The notes under the pieces are model-generated. The model searched no databases. It had not been told where the DNA came from and worked only from the letters and a program-made list of their open reading frames with translations. A program made the position numbers and the translations under genes. A stretch of DNA of 64,000 nucleotides, taken from assembly GCF_000149955.1 (NCBI RefSeq), contig NC_030999.1, positions 1,259,282-1,323,281 on the forward strand, given 5' to 3'. The stretch comes from Fusarium oxysporum f. sp. lycopersici 4287. Lineage: Eukaryota > Ascomycota > Sordariomycetes > Hypocreales > Nectriaceae. Shown here piece by piece: positions 20,031 to 30,450 of this stretch (positions are counted from its first letter, which is position 1; each line of letters begins with the position of its first letter).

Positions 20031-23013
20031 CAGGCTTGCTAATCAATCAATTCAATTCAATTCGAACCAAATTGCAATTGGTTGATGCGGCTCTGCGGAG
20101 GAGCAGATTGATATTGATTACTATTGATCAATTCAGGGGTCCATTGACATTAATTGCAATTGATTGACATATATTACTAAGCAGGTCTTCGGCGCTGAAT
20201 GCCCATAAGTTTCCCGAGTACGATTGATATCTGCTACGACGGAGCTGACTTACATCACCACTTATTACTTTAGCAAGTCTATCACCCCCCGCCTGTCCCA
20301 ATCCGCAAGACACAAAGACGCTCCAATTATGTCACCTCCCAATCTCGCACGGTTCGCTGGCGTCAGGAGTCCCGTGAGGCTGAAGATTCGTTCCGGTTCA
20401 TCCGACATGCAAGGTATTGACAAAATATCAAGGGCCATCTGTGAGAGATGAGGCCACACACTGCGCTTGCCTATCCAGTACGTGATTGGATCTGTACAAG
20501 CCAGATCCTCCGGATCGTCTGTCCGTGCAAGATAGCGGTCATATTCATCCCGTTCTTCTTCCAGTTGGACCACAGGACATGTCAGATTATCAAGGAAGTC
20601 GCTGAGGCCTGATGCCACCACAATTCTGCGCCGCTCCGGAGGCCGTTCTTGGGGAATGGGGATAACACGATGTTTGTACTCAGCTTCCCATAGCTGTCTG
20701 ACGTCATGCCTAGCCTTGTCACGCCAGTCTGGCCTGTCTTTCCAGAACTTGTCAACGAAGCTCCACTTCATGCGAGGATGTAGCACAACAGCTGCCACAT
20801 ATATAGGCGAATCGTCCGTCAATTCATAATACTTGTCAAGCTTCATCCAGGCCTGATTGATATTGTGACGAAAGTGTTGCTCCTTATGGTCTTTGTATCG
20901 CGTCTTGAACTCTTCCAGATGTTGAAGTAGGAACTCGTACGTAGGGAGTATGTCCCATATTCGACTCCCTGATGCAGTGCCAGGATTGCCTTGCATACGT
21001 GTTGTAGCCTCCTCAAAGGGCTTGAGGACTTCAAGATAGATTGTAAGTGCGTGCCAATCGTCATCATCAAGTGCATCATCCACAATATGAGGCTTCTCTC
21101 GCCGCCTTGCTGGAGGTTCTCGGGTGCTGTTGTGTGTGATCTTGTTCCAGTACTGCTGCCAGGCTTGGACCTCTGCGCCGATCATGATATCAATAGGCAT
21201 CCGAAGCAGCAGTCCATGCTCTATCTCGGCCTTGTTGGAGTTCCAGCGGGTATCGTTGGCGAGAACTGGATCATATGTGTGCTTCCTTTCCGCATCTGGA
21301 TCGCTAGCAGTGATATATACGGCGCGCTGGTGGGCGTGTAATTGTTTGAGTCTCTCACTAGAGCCTCTTAGCCACACCATGATATTGTGAAGCTTTCCAA
21401 CTGGACCTGCCTTGCGCCACTGCTTCATCTGCCTTAGAAGATCATTAGCAATCTCATCTGTGTCCTCTGCAAAGCCGTCCGGATCCTTGCCAAAAAGAAC
21501 CGCCCGCGCGACAAGGTTGATCACATGGCCCATACAGCGAAGACGGCGCCAGGCTTTATCGAAGCTGAAGTCAGCAGACAGGTCCTCAAGACACGTATCA
21601 TTTTCCGTCGCATTATCTGCAACAAAGTATCCAATCTGGTCCTCAGTGATTGCAAACTCCGCAAGGACCGCCTTTACCCGTTCTGCAATCCCAATACCGG
21701 TGTGGCCGGTAGACTGCTCGGGTAGGTCCAGTAAGAATGTACGGAAGGTGTTGTCGGCGTCAATAAAATGTACGACAAGCCCTATTGCATATTAGCACCT
21801 TATCGTGTGGATCTATCCTCACATTCTGAAACGGATAAAACACCTCAGAGACTAGGACATGTAATATATAATTTACCTGCAAAGCATTTCATAGATCTGC
21901 TTGTCCAGAGGTCAAACGCCACATGAATCTTCGTCTGAGCTGCATGTAGCAGCTCCGTGATGATTCCTTTATGCGTAGTGTACTCTTCAGTTATCCATGC
22001 CCGCATTGTCGTATGGTGTGGGAGGCAGTGATTTGAAGCCGTTAGGGGGTTGGCATACTGGCAGAGATCTCGGAAAGATTCACTTTCGAGCTTGTGGAAC
22101 GGAATTTTATCACGGATAACCCAGCGAAGAAGACGCTTCTTCCACTGATCCGGATCAAAGGCTGAGTTGTAGTGATTCATAATCCGCTGATCGCGTAGAT
22201 TGCTCGCGTTAAGGCCAACGGGCTCGAAAAAGGCGTGCTTAGGCCGCTTTGCCGCCGGCTCACCATCCTTATCAAGGTGGTGATATTTGAGCATGTGGTT
22301 CTTGATGTTCTCAACACCCCTGGAAGCGAATGAATACGACTTATGCGGCTTTTTTTGATGGCAGCTCTTGCACAGCCAGAAACGATTCTTCTCATCTGTC
22401 CCCTTCTGGACCTCAAAGCCGTGCTCCCAGTACCAGCCGCGTCGATCTGATGTGTTGTTTGGTCGAATATAGCCAGGTATGCGACCCCAATTAAGCCCTT
22501 CATATGCGTCATCGTATGGTGGGGGTGGCGTGTCGTCAATAGGCGCATCGCTGCTGTGGATCGACGGTCGCTGCGGCTGAGAAAGGGCGGGAGGATCTGT
22601 CACGGCAGTGGAAAATGACATGGCCGAAAACTGATGGCTAGAAGGCATGTAGTCAGATATTTTTACATCTTGTCTGGAAAGTAAACAACAAGGTAAACAA
22701 CAAGGTAAACAATCCTCTGCTGTTGAGGCAGGGCAGGTCTGCTAAACGAGCCATTCAGAGGCAGCATCTGTCTGACAGGGGCCTCCAGACTGGCCAATCC
22801 GATGCAAGCACCTGCCATTGTCACCGATCTCACCGATCCTCACCGACCTCTTACCCTAAACTATATATCAATCAATCAACGGGCACCTATATTGAATTGA
22901 ATTGCATTGACTTATGTAATCCGAAAAGCAGGATTGAATTGAATTGAATTGAATTGAATTGAATCAATAATATTGCATCAATATTGAAACCCGTTGATTG
23001 ATTAGCAAGCCTG
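20031..23013 (-). mobile_element. hAT transposon (Restless-like), 2983 bp
   Basis: Perfect 20-bp terminal inverted repeats CAGGCTTGCTAATCAATCAA at both ends, followed inward by TTCAA/GAATT-type short repeats (22933-22965 is a run of GAATT). The flanking 8-mers differ (CATATTGT and ATTGCATC), so no target duplication is visible. The right flank is the tail of a mimp. Confidence 0.85.
20265..22648 (-). CDS. Restless-like hAT transposase, intact after splicing
   Basis: Exons 22648-21877 and 21781-20265 with a 95-nt GT-AG intron give 762 residues with no stop. N-terminal BED-type zinc finger (LCKSCHQKKPH... NIKNHMLKYHH), the hAT core with AFDLWTSRSMKCFAG joined across the intron to GLVVHFIDAD, then GYFVADNATEND and RCMGHVINLVARA, and the C-terminal dimerisation segment (MALDILSIPCMSDEPERIFS). 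Spliced hAT transposases of this kind are known from Tolypocladium Restless. The gene is bounded by matching TIRs and may be active. Confidence 0.87.
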
Positions 23014-23031
23014 ATTGCATCCCACTGTATG
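23014..23031. mobile_element. mimp: Terminal 18 bases of a mimp, body missing
   Basis: ATTGCATCCCACTGTA is the exact right end of a mimp and abuts the hAT terminus at 23013. No left half is found at the other hAT flank. Confidence 0.6.
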
Positions 23032-23774
23032 TACTTGACACTAGGTTATCCTGCTGATTTCAGTGTAATATAAGGTATTGAGGACCTGACAAGCTACCAC
23101 TGACTAGCTTCCGAGCATCAGACCTACCTACACACCTATCCCTTGAATTGTGTTGAACCTCCCGGTCGTACCAGGCCCCACATGCCCACGGCAGACGCCA
23201 GAAGCGAAACCAGAAGCATAGGCACTTTTTAAGCAGTTTGTAATATCTTCGTTCAGTCCCAGGCTTAACAACTAGCTCGAATGGGCGTTTATATGGTTGA
23301 TTAGGATAGTTGCTGCGAAGCCATCGGCGGAGGTAGCTGTCAGTATGCTTGATGGTATCGTTTGAGCGTTCGAATAGACGGTCGGGGGCGGCCAGGATCC
23401 GGACCAGCTTGTGTTCATCCTCCTCGCTGCTTAGTAGAGCCTCATTCCTATAACTAAAGAGCCGCAGGGGCCCTGAGTGTTCTTTGAGAGGGCACTGGGC
23501 CATTGTGATAAGCAGGTCTCGCTGTGTATCGCAGAAAGTCGCCTCCCAGCCAGTTCGCCGCATCCAGTTCGTGACGAGAGCCAGGTAGGTTGTATTGGTT
23601 GTTTGCTTTGTAGGTTGCTGTGTTGCTTCCTGGGAGAGATATTGCTGCTCTCTTGCATAGAGGTCCTTGGCAAAGACCTGTACTGCTTCTGGTGCTTGGT
23701 ACAGAGTGGCGGCTGTGTGTGAACTATACGGCTGCCTGTTGTAAAGATGAACTGTCCAGGAACGCTCGATATTA

Positions 23775-23993
23775 CAGTGGGATGCAAAAAGTATTCGCAG
23801 GTGTGCAAGTTCCGGCAGATGAAAAGCCAGCCAGGGGTAGTAGCTTTTAAGGTCATATATACCTGATAATCATTAGTAAATGGCCTAGCTTTATTAGTAG
23901 CTAGTACTTAGCCTCGATTTGCTTCCTTAATCAAAGAAGCTAGAAGCAACCAGCTCCACTTGCACACCTGCGAATACTTTTTGCCCCCCACTG
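23775..23993. mobile_element. mimp-like MITE with TATTCGCAGGTGTG ends (219 bp), nested
   Basis: CAGTGGGATGCAAAAAGTAT left end and exact inverse at the right, TA flanks. Same subclass as 1624-1828. It interrupts the DUF3505-type remnant. Confidence 0.88.
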
Positions 23994-24079
23994 TACCTAT
24001 AGTCCCGGTCTGGAGGCTGAGTTGATCCAGGATGTGGCCCTGCAGCCAGTGACTATTGGGGTGACTGTATCGCTTGCTA

Positions 24080-24292
24080 CAGTGGGATGCAATAAGTTTG
24101 AATACCCTTCGATGTACTGGTACCGGTGATCTAGCCTTTTCTTACCTTAGCTGGCTTCTAATCCTTACAGAAAGCCCACAACAGCCAATCAACATAAGGT
24201 CATACGGCAGATAGATCATACATCACTAGCTTAAAGAAGCTAGCGACGTAAAAAGATACACGCCCCGTATTCAAACTTATTGCATCCCACTG
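24080..24292. mobile_element. mimp: mimp, subclass b' (213 bp), nested
   Basis: Perfect mimp ends, TA flanks. Removing it and one TA keeps the remnant's reading frame open across the junction (LIQYSKRYSHPN). Confidence 0.9.
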
Positions 24293-24901
24293 TATACTGG
24301 ATGAGCCGGGGGTGTGGGCTTTGTTCATGTGCTGAGAGAGAGGACCTTGGGGCTGGTTGACCGAAGCCCACAATACCTGCAGGCTGCGCCCTGCAGGATG
24401 CGGAGATGAGGGTGAGGTGAGGATCCGTCAGACCGTACCGGCAGGGTCTCTGGGTCGGGGAGGCGAAGGGTATGGATGAATGCGTTGAGGCCTCGACGAG
24501 CCAGCTTGGGGATACCGTGCCGCTCGCCAAGGTGCCGCGAGACACGGTCTCCATCAGCCTTCTGGGCAAACTTGCAATGAATGCATAGAATAGCAGGCTC
24601 AGGTTGATTAAGGTAGAGACCAAGGCTATTAAGCTGCTCGAGCATAATAATGTGCTTTAGGTAATAAGGGTATATATAAGAATAAAGTAATCAAGAGTTA
24701 AGAAAGAGAGAGCTCTTAGTAGGTTGGTTTAATAAGTGCATTTAGTTTATATTTTTCTTATAGAAGATTGTGATTTCTATCTTATTGAATAAGCGCGAAA
24801 GTGTCACGAAACGCGCTTAAGCAACTTCCTTCCTCTTACTAGCTAATTTTCCAATTAATTTAGTAAAGAGGTGGATGGTAGTAAGGTCTTTTCAACTATT
24901 C

Positions 24902-25421
24902 CTACTTAGACCTGGTAATTGTTACAGAACAAACGTCGGTGGGACCATGAGGTGAATAGTCGATGCAGGCTTTGCGGGGCGCGGTCCCGTAGATTGGTCT
25001 GCCGTTCGAGTCGACAATTAATCCAGTATCAACGTAGACACCAAATCGAGTCGATGCGGAGTACTGGTTGTAGCCGTGAGTAAATGTGAAGTACACTATT
25101 CCTCTGAAAGCGTTGTAACCGCGATCCGAGATCGAAGATCCTGAACCTGAACGAACAAGTGGGGTAAGACCATCCTGGACGTACACAGATCCAGAGAATG
25201 GCGCGACGTTAGCCCCGGCTGGACCAACTCGAAACGTGACATCAAATATGTATGCATCGTCTCGTTTAGAGCTGGTGCATGGTAAGCAAAACTAGATGGT
25301 TCTAAGGGAAGTTCGGGTCGTCCGAAAAAGAAGTATCTTACAGGTCTTTGGTGCCAGTGGATACACCAGAGTCTGGAATTGCGGTAGACGCGACAACAGG
25401 AATCAACCACAAGAGCTTCAT
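24902..25421 (-). CDS. Small secreted protein 1 (effector candidate)
   Basis: Exons 25421-25342 and 25271-24902 with a 70-nt GT-AG intron give 149 residues. The first 14 residues (MKLLWLIPVVASTA) form a clear signal peptide. A dibasic Kex2-type site (SKR, residues 28-30) would release a mature domain of about 119 residues. That domain is rich in Gly, Tyr, Ser and Thr and has only two cysteines (129 and 141) near the end. The acceptor at 25272 was chosen because a nearer AG gives the wrong frame. No known family recognised. A mimp lies 384 bases upstream of the ATG, a setting known for F. oxysporum effector genes. Confidence 0.75.
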
Positions 25422-25779
25422 AGTTGAGGTTTTCTAGTGTCTCGCAGTTGCTAACACTCTTATAATATGAATAAGACACGAATTTAATAAAGCTCAGAAG
25501 GGTTATCGCTTGGTATAGGGTCTAGGGAGTAAGGAAAGTTGGCTTTAGAGTGCCAACTATTGCTTTTATACCTGTATCCCTAATGATGACGTATTCAAGA
25601 GGATGCTCCCGTCCATAGAAAGCATCTCAGCTTAGCAAAGGGGGCTTCGGCTCTAATAATGCAGTTTATAATGCAACCTTGGATTCGTAAGGTTTGCGAC
25701 CCATGGTAGTACAGTCCAGAGAGGGGCGAGGAGGGGATAGTGGCTAAAAAAAAATAAAAAAAAAGAATACTAGATGAAT

Positions 25780-26025
25780 TTTTAGGAAGGTTTTCCTAGA
25801 GTATACAGTGGGGTGCAATAAGTTTGAATGCACCCAGAGGTACCGATTATTGAGGCTACCCGTAACAGGCGTCGAAAACGCGGTCCCGATCGGTAGCCCG
25901 GGTTGAGATACCTACAGACGTATTCAAACCTATTGCACCCCACTGTACAAAAGTCCCGTGCTATTGATTAATTGATATACTTTATTCACGGAACTTTTGT
26001 ATACTCTAGGAAAACCTTCCTAAAC
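25780..26025. repeat. 25-bp inverted repeats enclosing a short mimp
   Basis: TTTAGGAAGGTTTTCCTAGA plus GTATA at 25780-25804 recurs inverted at about 26001-26025. The arm is itself partly palindromic. Between them are the mimp 25806-25945 and about 50 bases. This may be an older inverted-repeat element that received the mimp. Confidence 0.6.
25806..25945. mobile_element. mimp: Short mimp (140 bp)
   Basis: CAGTGGGGTGCAATAAGTTT and its inverse (one substitution) with TA flanks. The interior is shorter than in all other copies here. Confidence 0.86.
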
Positions 26026-26029
26026 AAAC

Positions 26030-26640
26030 TTCCCTAGTCTCAGGTAAACTCAAAGGTACCGCTAAAACATCTACTAAACTTTCCCTAATCTTGTAATATA
26101 CTTTCTCTAACCATGGATAAGTTCAATAACACGAGGGAATCTAATAGACTTTATCAACCCTTTTAAACTTCCTCTAGTATATAGTAAGTTTAATAATACG
26201 AACAAATCTAATGCATATTCCTTCCTGGGTAACGTAGGTAACTCCACTCATCTAGACATCTATACTCGTAGTGTTTTAGCAGACCATTATTTGATTACCA
26301 AGAGTTCCGCTCATGAATAAGTGGTCTGAGACACAAGCGGTAAAAGGACATCGTAGCTGACCTTGGGAGTCCCGCCTTTTGGTGAGTACCGGTACTAATT
26401 ATGAGTTGTTGCTTATAGACTGCATTAAACACATGATTTATGAGAATTATATCTCTCTACGAATGAAGGGCCTTTGATACAGTATCTCAAATTCGATTTA
26501 AGAACAATCCGAAGTAGGGTCAAGATCTGTGATGAGGAAGTTATTGTGCATCTCTTCCTTCGCGTACTTGCTAGCCTCGCTGGCAAGTATTTGTTCCTTC
26601 TCATCCACTATACAGCTACGCTGTTAACTAAGTTGGAGAT
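26030..26640. other. Intergenic, nothing recognised
   Basis: A+T-leaning sequence without a convincing frame. It may hold degraded repeats. Confidence 0.35.
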
Positions 26641-26644
26641 TATC

Positions 26645-27076
26645 TCAGGAGTGGCATAGCTTGGGCTTCGCAAAAATGCATGTGGGATCTGTGCTCTTCA
26701 CCTCCGGCTCATAGTTGAGCCACCAAGCAAGGGAGACATTATCACCAGAGCATGAACCCCCGTTGGCACCAGTAGAGCCGTAAACACAACGGCTTTGGGC
26801 AAGAACAGGCCAACCACCCTGTATCTGAACTGTGTATTCACAGCAAACCTTTCTGCGAGCAACGACCAAGTCTTTCATGACGCATTGACCTCCACACACA
26901 CAAGCATTCTGGTTGCTGATACCTTTGGGTCCAACGCTGAGACAACTGGACGCTTGGGCCAAGGTAGGTTGTACTTGGAGCAGCATGCCATAAATAGAGA
27001 GGACTTCTTTTCACTTCGTTAGTTGTGAACATGATAAATAAAACGAGGTCATACTTATAACGGAGTAAAAGCCCAT
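26645..27076 (-). CDS. Small secreted cysteine-rich protein 2 (effector candidate)
   Basis: Exons 27076-27055 and 27006-26645 with a 48-nt GT-AG intron give 127 residues. The intron lies inside the signal peptide: seven codons, then VLSIYGMLLQVQPTLAQA completes the hydrophobic leader, with likely cleavage after Ala24 or Ala26. The mature part has ten cysteines, including CVCGGQC and a CC pair, as expected for disulfide-stabilised apoplastic proteins. No family recognised. The mimp end at 27660 is 583 bases upstream. The alternative ATG inside exon 2 (residue 15) would destroy the leader. Confidence 0.77.
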
Positions 27077-27500
27077 GGTGCTTGATTTGTAAGTGTTGAG
27101 GAAAAATATGATCAATATGTATCGACTGTCTTGGTTAGGGAATGACTAGGAGTGCGAACGGCTACCACATGTTGGGGAGAGCATGCTGCTATATAGTGTC
27201 ACATACTCTCCGTATTGCCGGCCTTAGTTCAGAGCATGAGGTGAAATGGGTCGCAATGCCAAGGGGTCTTTAGTATCTCCACAAGGGCAAAGATACCCGA
27301 GCGCGCCAGCAACCATTGCAATGTTACAGTATGCAGAGACCTCAAGTCCCGGCTATAATAAACCTAAAGGCGTGGCATTCAGAGGGCCCAGTAGCCATAT
27401 GGCCCGAGCTGTTAAACGCATAGCTATACCTATAATAAAGTGAATTTGATTGTAATCTCACTAGGTTTACGAGAGAAGAGATTATAAAACCTTCCTCTAG

Positions 27501-27610
27501 CCTATTTATTAAGTTATTAATATTACTAATTAAAGGAAGGTTTATTTAAATTAGTTAAAAATTTAAGGAAAACTTAAAATTATAAATACTTTTAGGGAAT
27601 TAATTTTACT
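27501..27610. repeat. AT-mutated copy of a repeat also at 29143-29245
   Basis: Both read TATTTATTAAGTTA, then diverge mainly by C/T and G/A exchanges, this copy being the more A+T-rich. Pattern as after RIP. Confidence 0.55.
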
Positions 27611-27659
27611 AAGTTTATAAAAGAAGAAACTATAAACCCTTTCTCTAATTTACGGTGTA

Positions 27660-27840
27660 CAGTGGGGTGCAATAAGTTTGAGGATCTTTGAAGGTATCGA
27701 AGCAGCCGATCTAGCCGGATTAGATCCTTGTTACATATTTGTCGGTCGTGTTCATCTGCCGATTTTGTTCATCTGCCGATTTTATTTATCTGCCGGTCTT
27801 ATGTAATATTAAGACCGAGAAGGTAACTTTAAGTCTCTTA
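27660..27840. mobile_element. mimp: Truncated mimp, left end only
   Basis: CAGTGGGGTGCAATAAGTTT at 27660 with TA before it; no right TIR found. The sequence up to 27840 includes two to three imperfect tandem copies of GTTCATCTGCCGATTTT (about 27748-27800). Confidence 0.6.
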
Positions 27841-27926
27841 CAGTGGGATGCAATAAGTTTGAATACGTTTTCAGGTACTGTTACCCCCTGTCTAGCCTAT
27901 TTGGAGTTCAGCCTGCTTCTAATCCG
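27841..27926. mobile_element. mimp: mimp, subclass b, running into gap 2
   Basis: CAGTGGGATGCAATAAGTTT left end. The following sequence matches the interior of 4631-4852 until the N run begins. Confidence 0.75.
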
Positions 27927-28327
27927 NNNNNNNNNNNNNNNNNNNNNNNNNNNNNNNNNNNNNNNNNNNNNNNNNNNNNNNNNNNNNNNNNNNNNNNNNN
28001 NNNNNNNNNNNNNNNNNNNNNNNNNNNNNNNNNNNNNNNNNNNNNNNNNNNNNNNNNNNNNNNNNNNNNNNNNNNNNNNNNNNNNNNNNNNNNNNNNNNN
28101 NNNNNNNNNNNNNNNNNNNNNNNNNNNNNNNNNNNNNNNNNNNNNNNNNNNNNNNNNNNNNNNNNNNNNNNNNNNNNNNNNNNNNNNNNNNNNNNNNNNN
28201 NNNNNNNNNNNNNNNNNNNNNNNNNNNNNNNNNNNNNNNNNNNNNNNNNNNNNNNNNNNNNNNNNNNNNNNNNNNNNNNNNNNNNNNNNNNNNNNNNNNN
28301 NNNNNNNNNNNNNNNNNNNNNNNNNNN
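27927..28327. other. Assembly gap 2 (401 N)
   Basis: Run of N. Confidence 1.
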
Positions 28328-28715
28328 CACAGCGGATCCGTGCCAATCTTAGCGCACTTCCACAAACCTTTCATCGTATATTTTGTAACACATATACAAT
28401 TTCCTTCGCAGAAAATAGTCAACATACCTCTCTCTTCCTCCCTTACAATCTCCTTCACTAAGATTCCATCTTAGAAAAAATAGAAGACGGGACACCTATG
28501 GTGAAGTATTTGCTATTTTTCTTATTTACTGTAAGAATATCTCCCATACCTATGACGATTTAGAAGATATAGAAGAACAGCGCACTAACCACAAGGGGAC
28601 GGGTGTCCGACTACCCCCCGAGGAACGCCCACCCCTCTCTAACTACCCCCGCCTATTATTAAATATGTAAGAGTTTTAAAAAGTGGTGTTACAGTAGTAA
28701 TTCTGCCCCGTAATG
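28328..28715. other. Intergenic, nothing recognised
   Basis: No frame or terminal repeat seen. Confidence 0.35.
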
Positions 28716-29140
28716 ACGTAGATGATAAGCGAGTGTGACAGACAAGCGAGTGTGACAGTATACTGTGTAGCTAGAAATAGCTTACCCTATAGCATTTTAG
28801 TACTTAAATAAAATAGTTAAAAATCTAATAAAATTATTCTTAAAATAGTATAGCTAACTATATTAAAAAGTATTTTTGTTAAATTTTTAGCTATTTTATT
28901 TTATATAAAAAAGCTTAATTATACAGTGTAAATAAAGTTTTTATATACTAGCTATATAGGATTTTTTTAAAAATCTAAAAAAATTAATATAGCTTATTTT
29001 AAAACTTATATATAGGCTATTAAAATTATAGCTATTTTAGGCTTAAATTAGGTATTTTATAAGCTTTTAAAAACTAGATTTTAAGGTGTATAAAGTAGTG
29101 TCACACTCACTTGTCTGTCACACTCGCTTATCAACTACGT
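28716..29140. mobile_element. Complete AT-rich pogo-type MITE with TGA signature (425 bp)
   Basis: Ends ACGTAGATGATAAGC at the left and the inverse of ACGTAGTTGATAAGC at the right, each with two tandem AAGCGAGTGTGACA sites (one substitution in the right end). Interior almost pure A+T. Its right 291 bases are identical to 937-1227, including that substitution. Confidence 0.87.
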
Positions 29141-29448
29141 TACAGTATTTATTAAGTTACTAATATCACCTAAAATTAGAGGAAAGTTTATTTAAATACG
29201 TTAAAAATCTAAAGAAAACTCAAAATCACAAGTGCTTTCAGGAGACAGGTAGATTAGTAAGTTTTAGTAGCTCCGACCATAGCAGTGGCAGTGATTTATT
29301 CTCGGCAGGTTAATATAAAGTCTGTTATTTCTCCCCAGAGTTATGCTACTTCATCTTTTCGCCGACTTGGTTTTTATTTCGACTAGCAAAAACATTCATA
29401 AACCAGAGTAAGTTATGTGGCACAAGTTTAGGATCAGGCTAACTTCCT

Positions 29449-30111
29449 ATGCAGGTTATGAAGTACCTTTACCTCCTTTTCCATTTCGCCCTGTTTGCGA
29501 GTGCTATACCTATGCTCGACCTATTTCCAAGACAAGGGCAATGCTTTAGCACCACCGGCTCAACACCACCACGACCACCACCCGCGGCTAGAGAGGTGAC
29601 ATTTGACATCACCCAAAATGTCAACACGTTCACTAGCGCCGCGTCCACACCATGGACTGAGGGTGTAGGACTCTCGAATATTAGATACCAATGGCGCGCA
29701 TACTACAGTACCAGGCAACGAACTACGTTCGTTGAGGTTCGGGTTTTCGGTACTGCCGAGGCGCAAGTAGTCTTGCTTCCGGATGCTCCCGGAACAAGTC
29801 GATATCGCGCTATCGATAGCAACGTCTTTAGGCCCAACGAAGAGGTCACAGGCGGTGGTTTAGCGGGCTGGGGTCAGGTGACTACGGTCTGCCTTCAAAC
29901 TTGGGGTCGGCGAGGAGATATTACCTATCGGCTCCGGATTCAAAGTAAGCCCAAGCACTCCTACCCCCTTGAAGTCATTCCTGAGAGGCAATACGCCAAC
30001 CGCTTAATGAATGCCCGTTGCTACGCCAAAACCCATCAGATGATTTATAAGCCCAGGGGCCTTGCTGACTTTCGTTTTCATAGGTTAACACAGTCAGTAG
30101 TAAATCTGTAG
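29449..30111 (+). CDS. Small secreted protein 3 (effector candidate)
   Basis: Single frame of 220 codons. ATGs lie at 29449 and 29458; from the second, MKYLYLLFHFALFASA is a good signal peptide. The mature protein has a Pro-rich start (STPPRPPPAA), then a domain rich in Thr, Val and Arg with two cysteines (GQCFS and TVCLQTW). After residue about 165 the composition changes, and GTAAGC at about 29946 is a possible intron donor. The true C-terminus may therefore differ. No family recognised. An AT-rich MITE ends 308 bases upstream and mimp ends lie about 1.6 kb upstream. Confidence 0.62.
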   Translation: MQVMKYLYLLFHFALFASAIPMLDLFPRQGQCFSTTGSTPPRPPPAAREVTFDITQNVNTFTSAASTPWTEGVGLSNIRYQWRAYYSTRQRTTFVEVRVFGTAEAQVVLLPDAPGTSRYRAIDSNVFRPNEEVTGGGLAGWGQVTTVCLQTWGRRGDITYRLRIQSKPKHSYPLEVIPERQYANRLMNARCYAKTHQMIYKPRGLADFRFHRLTQSVVNL

Positions 30112-30450
30112 TCAAGCAGTTCAATATCGCGAAGGGGAAGAAGACAGGTGTTGAGATCAGAAAAACAGGTTTTACAGCTTTCAATCTCTTGCTAGTTACT
30201 CAAGGGTGCTAAGCTCCTTGCTGTCAAGTCCCATGGTCTCAACTACCCGGGACGCTGGGTGCTGGACTACAGATGTTGGAAATTTATATTATACTATTAC
30301 TGTCCATCATGCCTTGGTGACTGCTAGTAGCGATTAGTTGAAATCCTATGTAAATATCTTTGTACTATAAGGTACATGATAAGCGAGTGGACCAAAAATC
30401 CCTCACCCTATAACAGTTCTATTTAATCAATTGATCCTCAACCATCAATC

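Larger units (their letters stand above)
23060..24645 (-). pseudogene. C2H2/DUF3505-type gene remnant (telomere-linked helicase-like N-terminus) split by two mimps
   Basis: Reading right to left: 24645-24293 codes for two C2H2-like fingers (CIHCKFAQ... HLGERH; CRYCGL... QHMNKAH) with a slip in a CT run between RSTSPK and QHMNKAH. The mimp at 24080-24292 follows. Then 24079-23994 continues with HWLQGHILDQLSLQTGT. The mimp at 23775-23993 follows, and 23774-23060 gives a long frame with NWMRRTGWEATF, RRWLRSNYPNQPYKRPFELV and KCLCFWFRFWRLP. This layout resembles fungal DUF3505/RecQ-type proteins often found near telomeres; that assignment is from memory of the family and is moderate. The helicase part is not present. 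Confidence 0.55.

Noticed and set aside
22920..22965. GAATT microsatellite considered as an independent repeat
   Set aside because: It lies just inside the hAT TIR and is matched by TTCAA repeats at the other end, so it is part of that element.
25096..25479. 127-codon minus frame in the secreted-protein gene
   Set aside because: It reads through the intron in the wrong frame. The spliced model with signal peptide is better.
27739..28461. Long frames on both strands around 27.9-28.4 kb
   Set aside because: Artefacts of assembly gap 2.
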